A DNA stretch of 64,000 nt, taken from positions 1 to 64,000 of the forward strand of contig QANT01004589.1 in NCBI GenBank assembly GCA_003254885.1. Reading direction: 5' to 3'. Positions 36,501 to 47,943 of the stretch are shown in pieces (position 1 is the first letter of the stretch; each line of letters starts with the position of its first letter). Both the position numbers and the translations under genes were made by a program. The DNA comes from Purshia tridentata. Lineage: Eukaryota > Streptophyta > Magnoliopsida > Rosales > Rosaceae. The notes beneath the pieces are model-generated. The model was not told where the DNA came from. It saw only the letters and a list, made by a program, of their open reading frames with translations, and made no database searches.

Positions 36501-38117
36501 AAAGCCAAATTCTAGTCAAGTGTGGAGGTTATATTGGGCTAGCCATCAGGTATCAAATATTCTTGGCTCTTGGATGTCTGACAGTTTACATTTTTTTACA
36601 ATTGTTTTCTAAATTTTTTACAGTTGCTATTTGTTTTGTCCATCTGTTGCAGCGTTTCTTTAGACATATGTGTATGTCAGCTAAGGTGCCTGCTGCTGTA
36701 AGACTAGCTAAGAAAGCATTGATGGAAGACAAGTGTGTGGTTATTGGCCTTCAGAGTACTGGGGAGGCACGAACTGAGGAAGCTGTGACCAAATATGTGG
36801 GTACATGGGTTTTTCTGAAATACTTGGTTTTTGATTTGTACTTAGTTTTTTTAAGAATTTTTATCTGTTTTCTTTTTGGCGTTTCCTTGTTTGAGCAGGG
36901 TCTTGAACTTGATGATTTTATTTCGGGACCTCGAGAACTATTACTGAAATTTGTTGAAGAAAATTATCCTTTGCCTGAAAAGCCTGAACCTCTCCCAGGT
37001 ATATATGCGATTTTTTACTATTGGTTGCTTATTGTTTATTTTTATGTTACTACCAATTTACTTTCTCAAGTTGTAATAGGAGAAGAAAGTGTCAAGGAGC
37101 TTCAACGGAAGAGGCACTCAGCAACTCCTGGTGTTTCAATGAAAGGGAGAGTGAGGAAAATTGCAAAATGGAAACCAGCAAGTGATGATGAAAGTGATGA
37201 AGAATCTGAAAGTGAGTGCTTATGACAGATCTAATGCATTTATCTTTGGACCGTTATATTACTTTTATCTTTGGTATCTTGATGTTCTTCAATGAAATTT
37301 TGCTTGCAAACATGTCATGTGATTTTTGTTGAGTTTTTGTTGTCTCTCCATAGTTTTGATTGGGTGTATCTTTTTTAAGCCTGTTTGTGGAATGCACCCA
37401 CAGCCATATTCATTGCAATTTTTCATAAAGTTTTTAATTTTTTCTTTTGGGCATTTCTACTTCAATTATGACCCAGATGTTCGGTCGAAAATGATACAAT
37501 TTCTGCAGTACATGCTTTCTTATGTGAAGTTTGTTTTCATCAATGCAGCTGATTCTGCTCATGAATCTACTGAATCTGATGACGAGTTTCAGATTTGCGA
37601 AATTTGCAATGCTGAGGAGGTAATTTCGCATGGTAAAACGGTTTGAGCTCTTGCAATATGCTACTTATCTTTTATATACTTGCTGCAGGAAAGAAAGAAA
37701 TTGCTCCAGTGTTCCTGCTGTGCCCAACTGGTCCATGCAGCATGTCTTATCCCACCTGTGACAGATGTAGTATCAGGAGATTGGTCATGCCATTCATGCA
37801 AGGAAAAAACAGAGGAATTTCTTCAAGCAAGACAAGCCTATATTGCTGAACTTACAAAGAGGTTAACTTAATGTTTTTTTGCCCTTAATAGTTTCATGTT
37901 TCATAATTTTTTTAATAAATGATATGTTGGCTTTTGCTGTTTTTAAGTAATGTAATTTGCTTAAGAGTGTCAATACAAGTTTCATAACCTTGTTATTAGG
38001 TATGAAGCAGCTTTGGAGCGCAAGTCAAAAATATTGGAGATCATTCGTTCTTTGGATCTTCCAAACAATCCTTTGGATGATATCATTGATCAGGTAGTTG
38101 AGACATTCTCTTATCCT

Positions 38118-38157
<40 letters not shown>

Positions 38158-38655
38158 CCTAAACCTCAACATTTCTGTTTACTGTTTACCTTCCTTGTTG
38201 ACCAACCTGATTTTTTTTTTTGGGTGGGGGTCAGCTTGGAGGCCCTGATAAAGTAGCAGAAATGACAGGCAGGCGTGGTATGCTTGTGAGGGCATCTAAT
38301 GGAAAAGGTGTTACCTATCAGGCACGGAACACGTGAGTTATGGTATTTTTTTTTCTCTCTTACTTATTTTCAACCCTTTTTAAGTTTGCTAATTTGCCTT
38401 TATGTATATTTCGGTTTAGGAAGGAGGTTTCCATGGAGATGGTCAACATGCATGAGAAGCAGCTTTTCATGGATGGTAAGAAGTTTGTTGCTATAATTTC
38501 AGAAGCTGGGTCGGCTGGAGTTTCTTTACAGGCAGACAGAAGGGTTGCAAATCAGGTATTTCTATCTTTCTAGAACCTTAGCTTCTGATCACTTGCTGGT
38601 TTGCAACTGAGTGAAAACTGGATGTGTACCTTTACATCCTCTGTTTCCCACACCT

Positions 38656-38717
<62 letters not shown>

Positions 38718-41700
38718 TGCATGCATTTTCATTTTAACAGAAAAGAAGGGTGCATCTTACTCTGGAACTTCCTTGGAGTGCTGATCGAGCGATTCAACAG
38801 TTTGGAAGAACTCATCGGTCAAATCAAGCATCTGCTCCTGAATACAGGTGGATAGATACTACATGTTTAACTGGTACACCAGTATTATGCTGGTAGCTGA
38901 ATTACCACTCTCTACAGTTAGATGCTAGGGATTGTCCACTAAGTTAGTAGCTCAACAGATGCAATGGAATCAACCCGATGTCTGAGTTGTTTTGGTTGAA
39001 TTTATGGCCAAACAAAGTAACGAACCCAACTCGTGGCTTTATAACCAAATGTGTTTCTATACCTTGAGAATCAATAAGTTCTTCACATAAGAAGATTATT
39101 TTCTAATGTTGCTTTGGAGTTCATCTTTGTCATTTTCTGAGCAATGTGATTACTAATTAAAAAATTTGGTGTAAGCTGTGACAGATACAAGTGCCATGCA
39201 TGGTTAGTGTTTTTCGAAGTTGCTGAATTAGTTTATCCACATTTCCGTTGCAGGCTACTCTTTACTAACCTTGGTGGAGAACGTCGGTTTGCATCCATTG
39301 TTGCAAAGAGATTAGAATCTCTTGGAGCACTAACACAGGGAGACCGCAGGTGAGTTGAATTTGATTGAAGTATATTTGTCAGTATTGAGGTATATTTGTC
39401 AGTATTGAGGTATAAGAATATGAATTGTAACTTTTGTTTTATCCTGGATTTCATTTGCCTATCTAATTATGTGATTTGATGTATTGCAGGGCAGGCCCAT
39501 CATTAAGTGCCTATAATTATGATAGTGCTTATGGGAAGAAGGCGTTGATGTTGATGTATAGAGGAATCATGGAGCAGGTTTTTATGAACTTCTTCTGACA
39601 GTTACTTACCTCTACAATAAATTTCTAGATGTAAAAATTAAATTATAATGGAAAATAACTAGAATTCAGCTTTCAGGATTCTCTGCCTGTTGTACCGCCA
39701 GGATGTTCATCTGAAAAGCCGGAGACAATCCAAGATTTTATTGTGAAGGCAAAAGCCGCTCTCGTGTTTGTAGGAATAGTTAGGGATGGTAATTTTTTCA
39801 AAAAAATTATGTCTTACTATGATGGCTAAAAAATTATTGCAAACTTTAGTATCCATATTTTTTCTTCTCATATGCTGCAAGCTGTATTCGATATTTTGTT
39901 GGTCATTATAGTTAAATGATTGAAAATTTTGATTTTACATGATAGCATGTGATAGTACTCTTTCTTTTAACTTAATACTCTATTCTTCTCTTGATGGCAA
40001 CTTCTACTTCCTGTGTATGATGTAGCTAATGCTAACGGGAAAGATTCTGGCAAGATCTCTGGCCGTATAGTTGATTCAGACATGCATGATGTTGGACGTT
40101 TCCTTAACCGGATTTTAGGATTGCCGCCTGATATACAAAATAGGTCCGTGATTTATCAACTAAAAATTGATTTTCTTATTGCAATTAGAATTGGGCTTAA
40201 TATGCTGACACCACTGCAACACAGGCTGTTTGAGTTATTTGTTAGCATTTTGGATCTTCTTATCCACAATGCAAAAATTGAAGGGAATCTTGACTCTGGG
40301 ATTGTTGATATGAAAGCTAATGTTGTAGAGCTACAAGGACCACCAAAGGTTAAGTTTTTTGCCGAAATTTCTCTTGTGTGCACTACATGCTATATGGTAT
40401 TGACTCCCAATTTGTTGCAGACTGTTTATGTAGATCAAATGTCTGGAGCTTCGACAGAGCTTTTTACTTTTACCCTGGATCGTGGAATCACGTGGGAGGT
40501 ACTTTTGTTTTTCCACATGACTAGTTGAGTGTTGGTTTTCACTATGCTAATTCATCAGACATTCCAATTTTGTCTTTGGTAGTCTGCGAGTACCATGCTT
40601 GAAGAGAAACAAAAGGATGGGCTTGGTTCTGCCAATGACGGGTTCTATGAATCTAAAAGGGAGTGGTTGGGGAGGCGCCATATCATATTAGCCTTTGAAA
40701 GGTAATACAGTTGGAGTTTGTTGTATGTTTTTTTATTTGAAACTTCAACTTTTCTGCCAATGATTTCTCTAGGTAAATAACTCAAGCATTCATATATATT
40801 TATCAGTTCCATGTTTTTTTCTTATTATGTTTGTTTCATTATCGCTGCTTCACATTACAGCTACTTGTTATGAAATACTTGGAACAGGAACATGACTTGG
40901 TTATATACTGGTTGTAAATCAAATTGCAACTGAAGTGGTAAAAGTTACATCTTTGTCAAGACTCAAGGTCTCAAATTTTAGGCAGTGGTAGGACTGAGGA
41001 GCTTATGGTTGATAACTTTATTACCTAATTGGCCATATTAGCAATATACAAAACAAAACATGTGCAGATTAATTGGATTGGTTATTTTAGGGTTACAATT
41101 TGCTGATTTTATGAACATATCAGTTGGGTTTCTTGCTTTTCCCCTTCTAACTAAATCTCAAGTTCAGAGAAGTAAGGAATATTATTTTTGAGATTAATAC
41201 ACCTAAACCTTCGACCCTTAATTTGTATAAGTTAGGAACAGAAATCAGATACAATTGAAACATTAATGTTATTAAAATCTGAATGTTGTGGGCCATGGTT
41301 AAATTTGGCGAACTACCATTGATCCCAAAGACTTAAGCTATTGGGATGGTGGTCAAGTAGTGCTTTAAGTTCTAACAACATACATTTAAATGTTCAGGGC
41401 TTTTTTACTTTAATTAGTGAAACATGCTGCCTGGTTTCCTGTTTTCACTGTTTTACTTCAAATGTTTTTCAGTTCTACTTCTGGATTGTATAAGATTGTC
41501 CGTCCTGCTGTTGGAGAGTCAATGAGGTACCAAATTTTTAGTTGCCGTGTTTCCTTACTCTTTGCTGTAAAATAAATTTATGTTTCACTTTCACCCACTT
41601 CTTGTTCCCTTGTACAGAGAAATGCCCCTGGCAGAGCTAAAAAACAAATACAGAAAAACATCAACATTGGAGAAGGCTCGCAGTGGTTGGGAAGATGAAT

Positions 41701-43065
41701 ATAAAGTTTCATCCAAACAGGTTGATTCTTCATGAACTTAATCTGATATGGCTGTAGAATTTTTGCTTAGATGGTTAGCCTCATTTTGGTACAAACAGTT
41801 GCGAAACTGCTAATATAGGACCTACTTTCTATTATTTATAATGTGATAGTGAGGGTCTATATATTTTATATATTAAAAATCAACTATACTTTTTTCAAGA
41901 ATAAATGAAAAACAACTTTTGCATACTGTTGGGCAACTTGGACCAATTTGTTCAGACCTTCATGATCATCGTATATATTTGCCGATTGTTACGTCCTTCA
42001 CATCTCTGGCTCTATCTTTCTCAATTGAAGTTTTGGATATTTTCTTGCATCAGTTAAGAAGCTCAAATCTGCTAGTCCTATATAACATTTTGTATTTTAA
42101 GCTGATTAGCTTAAAATTACTTAGCTGTGCATACATATCTCTCTAGATCCCATAGCTTACTTCACCGTTACTCGCAGTGCATGCATGGTCCCAATTGTAA
42201 GCTTGGCAACTTCTGTACTGTTGGCAGAAGACTGCAGGAAGTAAATGTTTTAGGTGGCCTCATTCTTCCTGTCTGGGGCACTATTGAGAAGGCTCTTTCT
42301 AAGCAGGTAACTTGTTTTCATCTGCTGCATAATGTATGCAACTTGTCTCTAATACATAAATTCTTTAAAATGCATACCGACTTCTTTCCATTGTGGAAGC
42401 CATGAAAATTTCTGTGTTACCAAGTATCTGTGTTGCACTTAATTGTTTCTTAATAATTTATTTTCCTGGACCATTCACATTTAGGATAAGTACAATCAGC
42501 ATTTCTTTTATAATGGTGAGTAAACTTCATCCATTTGTATAATGATTTCGTGTTAAGTCATCTTATTTAACTTTTATGGGTACTATCTAATACCAATTAA
42601 GAAAGAGAATATACCACTGAAAAGTGTGGTGAGATGGTAAGCATGCTCGTCTCCCTCAATCAGTGCTTGGGTTGAAGTCACCATACCTTCATACAAGGCT
42701 GTGGGATCTTGTGTGACAAACCATTAGGAAAAATAATATGGTGAAATTGGTGTTTCCTTAATATTAAATGATAAAAGCACAGTAGGATACAACTCTGATC
42801 AAAAGAAAAAATATCATTTCAGAAGAATACAGTTTCAACTCTCCTGGAAAATGTGTGCGCCTGTGCCCATAGAATCTGTTTAATGTTGTGGGGAGCTTTT
42901 AATTAATCAAGTTGAAATATATTATTGCTCACAACCTTTGTGACAATCTCTACAGGCCCGACAAAGCCATAAGCGGCTACGTGTTGTGCGCATAGAAACC
43001 ACAACAGATAACCGAAGAATTGTTGGTCTCTCTGTACCAAATGCAGCAGTTGAATCCGTACTTCA

Positions 43066-43101
<36 letters not shown>

Positions 43102-43211
43102 TTCTTGTTATTTTCTCCTCTTCCCTTTTTTGTTGCTCTGCTTAGTCCTTGACCAGTAAAAGAAGAAAACATGTTACAGATTTTGCATGGGTTCAAGAAA
43201 TTGATGATTGA
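30547..43211 (+). CDS. FGT1: FORGETTER1 / Strawberry-notch helicase-like chromatin regulator
   Basis: A many-exon gene of roughly 1,250 residues. I traced every junction from MTQQHQPP to the last exon (43180-43211, [10 protein letters not shown] then TGA) without a break. Early exons are 30547-31002, 31350-31415, 31595-31768, 31851-31981, 32178-32254, 33412-33593 and 33748-33825. The N-terminus has two zinc-ribbon-like CxxC repeats ([10 protein letters not shown]...[14 protein letters not shown]...CPQC). The helicase core has Walker [12 protein letters not shown], the DECH box split by an intron (VFDE|CHKAKN), motif [11 protein letters not shown], and the C-terminal lobe [15 protein letters not shown] and [15 protein letters not shown] finger (CEICNAEE...[13 protein letters not shown]...WSCHSCKEK, about 37550-37865) sits between the lobes, as in plant FGT1. 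Arabidopsis FGT1 binds chromatin with SWI/SNF and ISWI remodellers and sustains heat-induced genes. Intact. Confidence 0.96.
34050..34150 (+). mobile_element. tRNA-derived SINE-like sequence in an FGT1 intron
   Basis: 'ttagcaagtggtgagg' (34058-34073) fits the Pol III A box, and 'ggttcgtttcc' (34111-34121) fits the B box GGTTCGANNCC with one change. The spacing is tRNA-like and an A-rich tail follows at about 34137-34148. It cannot fold as a functional tRNA. A SINE head is the best explanation; no target duplication is defined. Confidence 0.5.
38125..38154. repeat. (TC)n microsatellite in an FGT1 intron
   Basis: A CT dinucleotide run in the intron after the exon ending NPLDDIIDQ. Similar runs lie at 38665-38713 and 43070-43096, each within about 20-90 bases of a splice site. 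Confidence 0.9.
38665..38713. repeat. (CT)n microsatellite in an FGT1 intron
   Basis: About 24 CT repeats lie 28 bases upstream of the exon starting [12 protein letters not shown]. It may act as an extended polypyrimidine tract, and length changes could influence splicing of that exon. Confidence 0.9.
39369..39411. repeat. Two-copy 21-bp direct repeat in an FGT1 intron
   Basis: 'gtatatttgtcagtattgag' occurs twice in a row just after the exon ending ALTQGDRR. A recent slippage duplication with no effect on the coding frame. Confidence 0.85.
42620..42735 (+). mobile_element. Degenerate tRNA-like SINE in an FGT1 intron
   Basis: 'gtgagatggtaagcatgctc' followed 40 bases later by 'gggttgaagtcacc' (42669-42682) looks like tRNA A and B boxes, the second altered as by CpG decay. 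It lies in an FGT1 intron, upstream of the exon that begins 42957. Short and tentative. Confidence 0.35.
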
Positions 43212-43830
43212 GATGATGCAGTAGTGATTTGCTCAAGCTGTAAATTTTGCTGAGTTGCTCGTATATGCTGCGATAATCGTGGAAGCATGGGAATATAGTT
43301 CCAGAAGTAAAGGCAGAAGAAGCCAAATACCTAAGAAATAGAACAGAAATTTTTCTGCACCTTGTAATGCAACTGTGCAGTCATTGATTTTGTATTTTTG
43401 TTTTTTGTTTTTGTTTCTGTCAATCTCCCATGGCTCCATTTTTTGCCTTATAATTTTGTATATTGTCGACATTGTTATTGAAGGCAATAGAAGTTAGATT
43501 ACTAGGCTGTCTTGGTTATAGTTCCGCTGGAACTATTTTGTATCATTGTCATACAGTTATTAATATTCTTCAAATTGTAGATGAAATAGAAAATCCTTTT
43601 TGCTCAAGATCGTTCCAATGGTGGATGAACTATAAAATCCTTCATGTTAAATAACATTCAAATTAAAAATCCATGTCAATAACTTTCAAATAAAAATCCT
43701 TTATGCTCAAGTTTTCATTGATTATCCAAAATAAAAGCAGAAGCACTGCAGAAAGTACCCCACTCGAAATTAAGCACAGCACAAAGTACCACACTCTGGA
43801 GATAACTTATTATTGTAATAAACTCACAAT
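43212..43830. other. Convergent 3' region between FGT1 and the metacaspase
   Basis: The two genes end facing each other 619 bases apart. I see only presumed 3' UTRs here. The short frames are not convincing. Confidence 0.6.
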
Positions 43831-45610
43831 TCAGCACACAAAAGGAGCATCGACATGATGGTCATGACAATAGAGTCCAGGTCGCTGAGCGAAACCCTGC
43901 CTCTTCAGGACCTCCCTTACCCTGTTCACAAGCTGTTGGTTTGTAACTTCACCATCTGTTTCAGAGAGTATGGTCTGAATTGCATTACTTAGAGCTCCAT
44001 AAGCTTGGGCTGCATTTCCCGAAGGACTGGCATCGGCAGAGGTTTGGTCTGTCTGGCAACCGCTGATAAGAATGCCACCATCAGGAATAGCGCGATGGTT
44101 TGCTCCGGCATAAACCTCTTGTTTGCTACCTATTTCTGTCTCTAAAGCAGGCTTTGCATACTCATCATTATCTTCAAGCTTTTGTTTAAGAAACTCTTGA
44201 GCCAGGCTTCCAACCTTCCCAAAGAACCCACTGCCTCCACCCTCATGACTTTGGAGTTTGTTCAAAATGACCTTCATGAACTTCTTCACCTTAGGACTGG
44301 CATCTTCTCCAAAAACATCAAAAAGGGTTGGCCTCAGCTTCCCAACATCAATGTCATTCTTTCCTGTTTTCTGCTTGAGTACATCTATCAAAACTGAGAG
44401 TGGCAGATCTCTGCTTTTCACATAGCCCCTGACACCATGTCCAATTTCCACCTCCCTGTCCTCAGACACTTCTTCTTCGTCATGTAGATGGCGCCGCAAT
44501 CCAGATGGGATGTGGATTCCTCGAGACTCGAAAGCATCTTCCGCCTTATCCTTCAGAAAGCTCTTGAATCCACCAAAACCGGAGCCAGAGCCAGAGCCAG
44601 AGCTAGATTCACGCTCTTTGCCCTTTGTGCTCTCCCCTATTTGCTCTTCAGATTCATCAATGAGGCCACCGCTGTGGCACGAATCCGAGACAATTGTCAG
44701 CCGGCAACCTGCTGGCAGCTGGTCCACAAATTCCCTGAAGTCGTCATCTGTCAAAAACACGTTCCACAAACTACATTATCAACAACAAACTAGACTAACA
44801 ATCATATATGAAAAAAGTAGCATAAAACTTTGGGAATATGATCGTTTGCTTGTATATTATGTCCATATTGTGTTTGTGTCCAAAACTACGTCACGAATCA
44901 GAGTTTATATTAAAAATATAATTAAATGAAAGCACGAAAAACATGGTAAACAGGCATGACCCAGAACCCAATTCATTAAAATTATCATCCAGACAGATTC
45001 AGTTGACCCAAACATTTTGGATCAGCAAGCAAGATCTCAACTGTACTGAAACGATCAAACCATTTTGTTTGGCCAGAGAATGATCAAGCTCTACCCATAA
45101 TTCTGTTCTAAACTGATGAACAGAAGACATACAAAACATGGCAATTCCCATAAATATTTCATCGGACTCAGACATGATTCAAAACAAACACATCAAAATC
45201 ATTTCTTTCACAAAACCCAAAACTGGAAAATCAAAACTTGTGATGAGGGAAAGAAATGAATGACCTGTGATGAGGTTCATGTCGGTGGGGACGATGCACT
45301 CATCATAGCCAGTGTCGTCGTCATCACCAGTCTCAGCCGGCAGGCGCGTGCCATGGCCACTGTAGTGTATAAAGAGAACATCACCGGAATCAGCCGATCG
45401 GATCAGGTTGGTGATGGCCCTGCGGATGTTTCGGCCGGTGGGCTGAGTGTAGGAGTCGTCGTTGTCAATCATCACTTCGATGTCGTCCTCAGAAAACCCA
45501 TATCTGTCGACAAGGCACCTGTGCATCCGCCTCACGTCGTTAATGCAGCCTTTGAGCTCTGCCTTGGTTCCTTGGTAGTTGCAGCCAATCAGCACTGCCT
45601 TCTTTGCCAT
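43831..45610 (-). CDS. MC4: Type II metacaspase (cysteine protease, MC4-like)
   Basis: Two exons, 45610-45265 and 44747-43831, give 420 residues, close to the 418 of Arabidopsis MC4. The start [14 protein letters not shown] is canonical; the two upstream codons begin with GTG and are not needed. The p20 domain (about 1-140) has the catalytic His86 in HYSGHGTRL and Cys139 in [10 protein letters not shown], the same numbers as in AtMC4. Acidic Ca2+-site residues ([16 protein letters not shown]) lie before the intron. The long type II linker (about 150-290) contains an [11 protein letters not shown] stretch and an acidic HDEEEVSED patch. The p10 part follows ([44 protein letters not shown]). Such Ca2+-activated enzymes cut after Arg/Lys and release the wound peptide Pep1 in Arabidopsis. 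Only one copy is present here. The symbol is inferred from sequence and synteny. Confidence 0.94.
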
Positions 45611-46230
45611 TCTCACTCACTCACTCACCCTGTTTTCTCTCTGTTTTTTTTTTTTGGTACGATTTTGTTTCTTGGATCTCTTTTTTTTTTTATAGCTTTT
45701 TCCTTGTACCTTTTTGGATTTTGACTCACTCACTCACCCTGTTTTCACTCTGTTTTTTTTTTTTGGTACGATTTTGTTTCTTGGATCTCTTTTTTTTATT
45801 TATAGCTTTTTCCTTGTACCTTTTTGGATTTTGATTTCTGGGTTTTTAAGAGAAAGAAGATTTAAAGGAATTGGAGGGTCTCTCTTGGGATCTTCTCCTT
45901 GATCACTTGGACTGGCAGGTTTGCTTTATCATCTGGTGGGGTTATGCTAATAATTAAACTTTAAAAAAAGAAAAAAAGAAGTTTATTTCCAATTTTCATA
46001 CTCAAGTTTATTTAATAAAAATTTATAATTGATTATTAAAATTTTTGGCTGTTGACAGAAAAAAAAATGATAAGAAAATGATACACTGACACACTGATAC
46101 AGTGATACTGATGTGGGGGCACGTCTTGCCTTTACTGTTTACATACTCAGCAAGTCGGCATTTGCTGGATAATAATGTATTGCCATATTGGCGCACAATC
46201 TGTCTTTCCATACCGGCACAAATTTAAAAT
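45611..46230. other. Metacaspase upstream region
   Basis: This is the likely 5' UTR and promoter of the metacaspase gene. Its first 220 bases are a tandem duplication, and the distal end is bounded by a Mutator-like element. No TATA box is obvious. Confidence 0.6.
45615..45834. repeat. 109-bp tandem duplication in the metacaspase leader
   Basis: The unit starting 'actcactcactcaccctg' at 45615 is repeated from 45724 nearly base for base (tctct against cactc, and small changes in the T runs), including 'ggtacgattttgtttcttgg' and 'ccttgtacctttttgg'. It begins four bases upstream of the start codon, so it lies in the 5' UTR or core promoter. It probably doubles any element it contains. Confidence 0.93.
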
Positions 46231-46961
46231 GGCAATTTTTAAATATACCCACAAATTTTATTTTTTTTATCCAACTTCTCAATTTACCCAATCATCACTT
46301 TTTTCAAATTAACATTTTCTCATTTTACCCAACTCAAATTACTAACACACCCTTCCCCAGCACTACCCTCCTATCTATCTTCTCCCCACAGCACTGACCC
46401 TCATCTCTCCTCCCTGTAGCACCACCCTCTGAACAGCAACCAACTAAAAAAAAAAATTTGCAAGTTCGATGGTCAACAAAATTTGGGTACAACAAAGCCC
46501 ACCTTTTTGCTCTCTCCTTGAGTCCTACACCAAAAAAAAAACTTGCATATCAAGTAGGACAGAACCCACTTCTTCGCTGCACCACCCCAGTCGAACGAGC
46601 CCACCGGTTTCGGCAGATGACTGTCGACGGCGTGGTCGGGCATTGGGGCTTCTTGGCTGTGCGAGCTTGGCATGGTGGTGCGCGCTGCAGGGAGGGGAGA
46701 GAGAGAGAGAGAGAGAGGAAGGTGGTACTGGCTGGGAAGAGAGGAGCTGGAGAGATATGGAAGGAAGAAAGAGAGGGCTGCACGGGCTGCAAAAGATGGG
46801 TATGGGTTTTTTGTTTAAAAAAATTTTATTGTCTTTTTTTTTGGCCAAAAAAAATTTATTGTCTTTAATAGTCATTTTATAATAGGATAAAATAATTCAT
46901 TCATGTACAAAATATATGTTGGGTAAAAAAAGAAAATGATTGGGTATATTTAAAATTTCCC
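46231..46961. mobile_element. Mutator-like non-autonomous element with 9-bp target duplication
   Basis: Terminal inverted repeats of about 50 bases: the left begins 'ggcaatttttaaatataccc' (46231), and the reverse complement of the right begins 'gggaaattttaaatataccc' (from 46961). Both continue into similar T/A-rich sequence with 'cccaac'. The flanks are an exact 9-bp direct repeat 'atttaaaat' (46222-46230 and 46962-46970), the size Mutator superfamily elements make. The 731-bp body has no transposase. Its centre (about 46560-46800) is much richer in G and C than the ends, with a (GA)n run at 46698-46718 and several overlapping open frames. None of these matches a family I know. It may be a Pack-MULE or just a MULE-type MITE. 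Confidence 0.85.
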
Positions 46962-46970
46962 ATTTAAAAT

Positions 46971-47943
46971 ACATATTCTTGAAGAGTTTATAATCGTCAG
47001 TCAATTTCCTCAAATGACATTATCAAATTCATAGTATCATCATCATACGGTATAATGTTACCTTACTTTGATTAGCATTACCTTCTTACTTCAAATCAAA
47101 TTCATAGTACCATCATGGGATGTGAATTCATGTGAATCATACATGTCCATGGTTTTAAAGTAATTTTATATATTTCTTCTGTTTATTTTTATGAACACTA
47201 GGAAATAATATACCACTAGCAAGACAAAAAAGAAAAACCATGTCAAAGTTGGAGGAAAACAAAAAGAAAAAGGGCCTGGCCGGAATTGACACCATTAGCT
47301 GCCATAACAGGGTAAATTACGGCTTACAAGATTATTGCACCATAAGGTCCACAAACCAAATGATAAGTTGTCAAAAAAATTAAGGATTAATTATGCCTAT
47401 AGATGTGGATTCTCAAAATTCATTTTGATTCATTTTACCCTTGAATTATGCCTCCCACTTTATATTGCTCCATTCCAATAAGTTTGTTCCTTCATTAAAT
47501 TAGTTAAAGTGTTTATGTTACATTACACTGACTTGGCTAACGAAAAAAGTAACACAACTTCATATTCTTGTTGAAGACTAAACAATTGAATGTTCTTTCA
47601 ATTCTTTTCAAAAATCAATCATTTGGAGCTAGTGTAACAATTTCGTGTTTGGATGTGTCTACTCCCATTTACATAATAATCATTAAGGTCAATGGCCATA
47701 GCAGAAATGACTCATATCATATGGCATCGTTGCTATATATCTTCTTCAATATGAAACACAACATATCGGTGTGAATTGATCATAATACAAGAAACTTCCC
47801 TAGTAGGATCGAACCTACAGACTCTCTAAGATTTTGTGTGACACATAAATCCAAAGCTTCATGAACTTATTAAAATGAAATTATCTTTTCAAACTGGTAA
47901 AAGTAAAATGAAAAAACTTCAATTGTTGACAGATGACACCCTT
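46971..47943. other. Intergenic region between the MULE-like element and the peroxidase
   Basis: No gene is supported. A tRNA B-box-like sequence on the minus strand (47806-47818) may be the remnant of a SINE. The rest is AT-rich and shows nothing definite. Confidence 0.55.

Noticed and set aside
45260-45724. 154-residue plus-strand open frame
   Set aside because: Antisense shadow of metacaspase exon 1, continuing into the duplicated leader.
46458-46882. Overlapping open frames of 80-137 residues on both strands
   Set aside because: They lie inside the Mutator-like element and depend on GA and A/T runs; not called as genes, though the GC-rich core may be a captured fragment.
47806-47860. 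tRNA B-box-like sequence on the minus strand (gtaggttcgatcc)
   Set aside because: No matching A box at the right distance, so a tRNA is excluded and a SINE is only possible.
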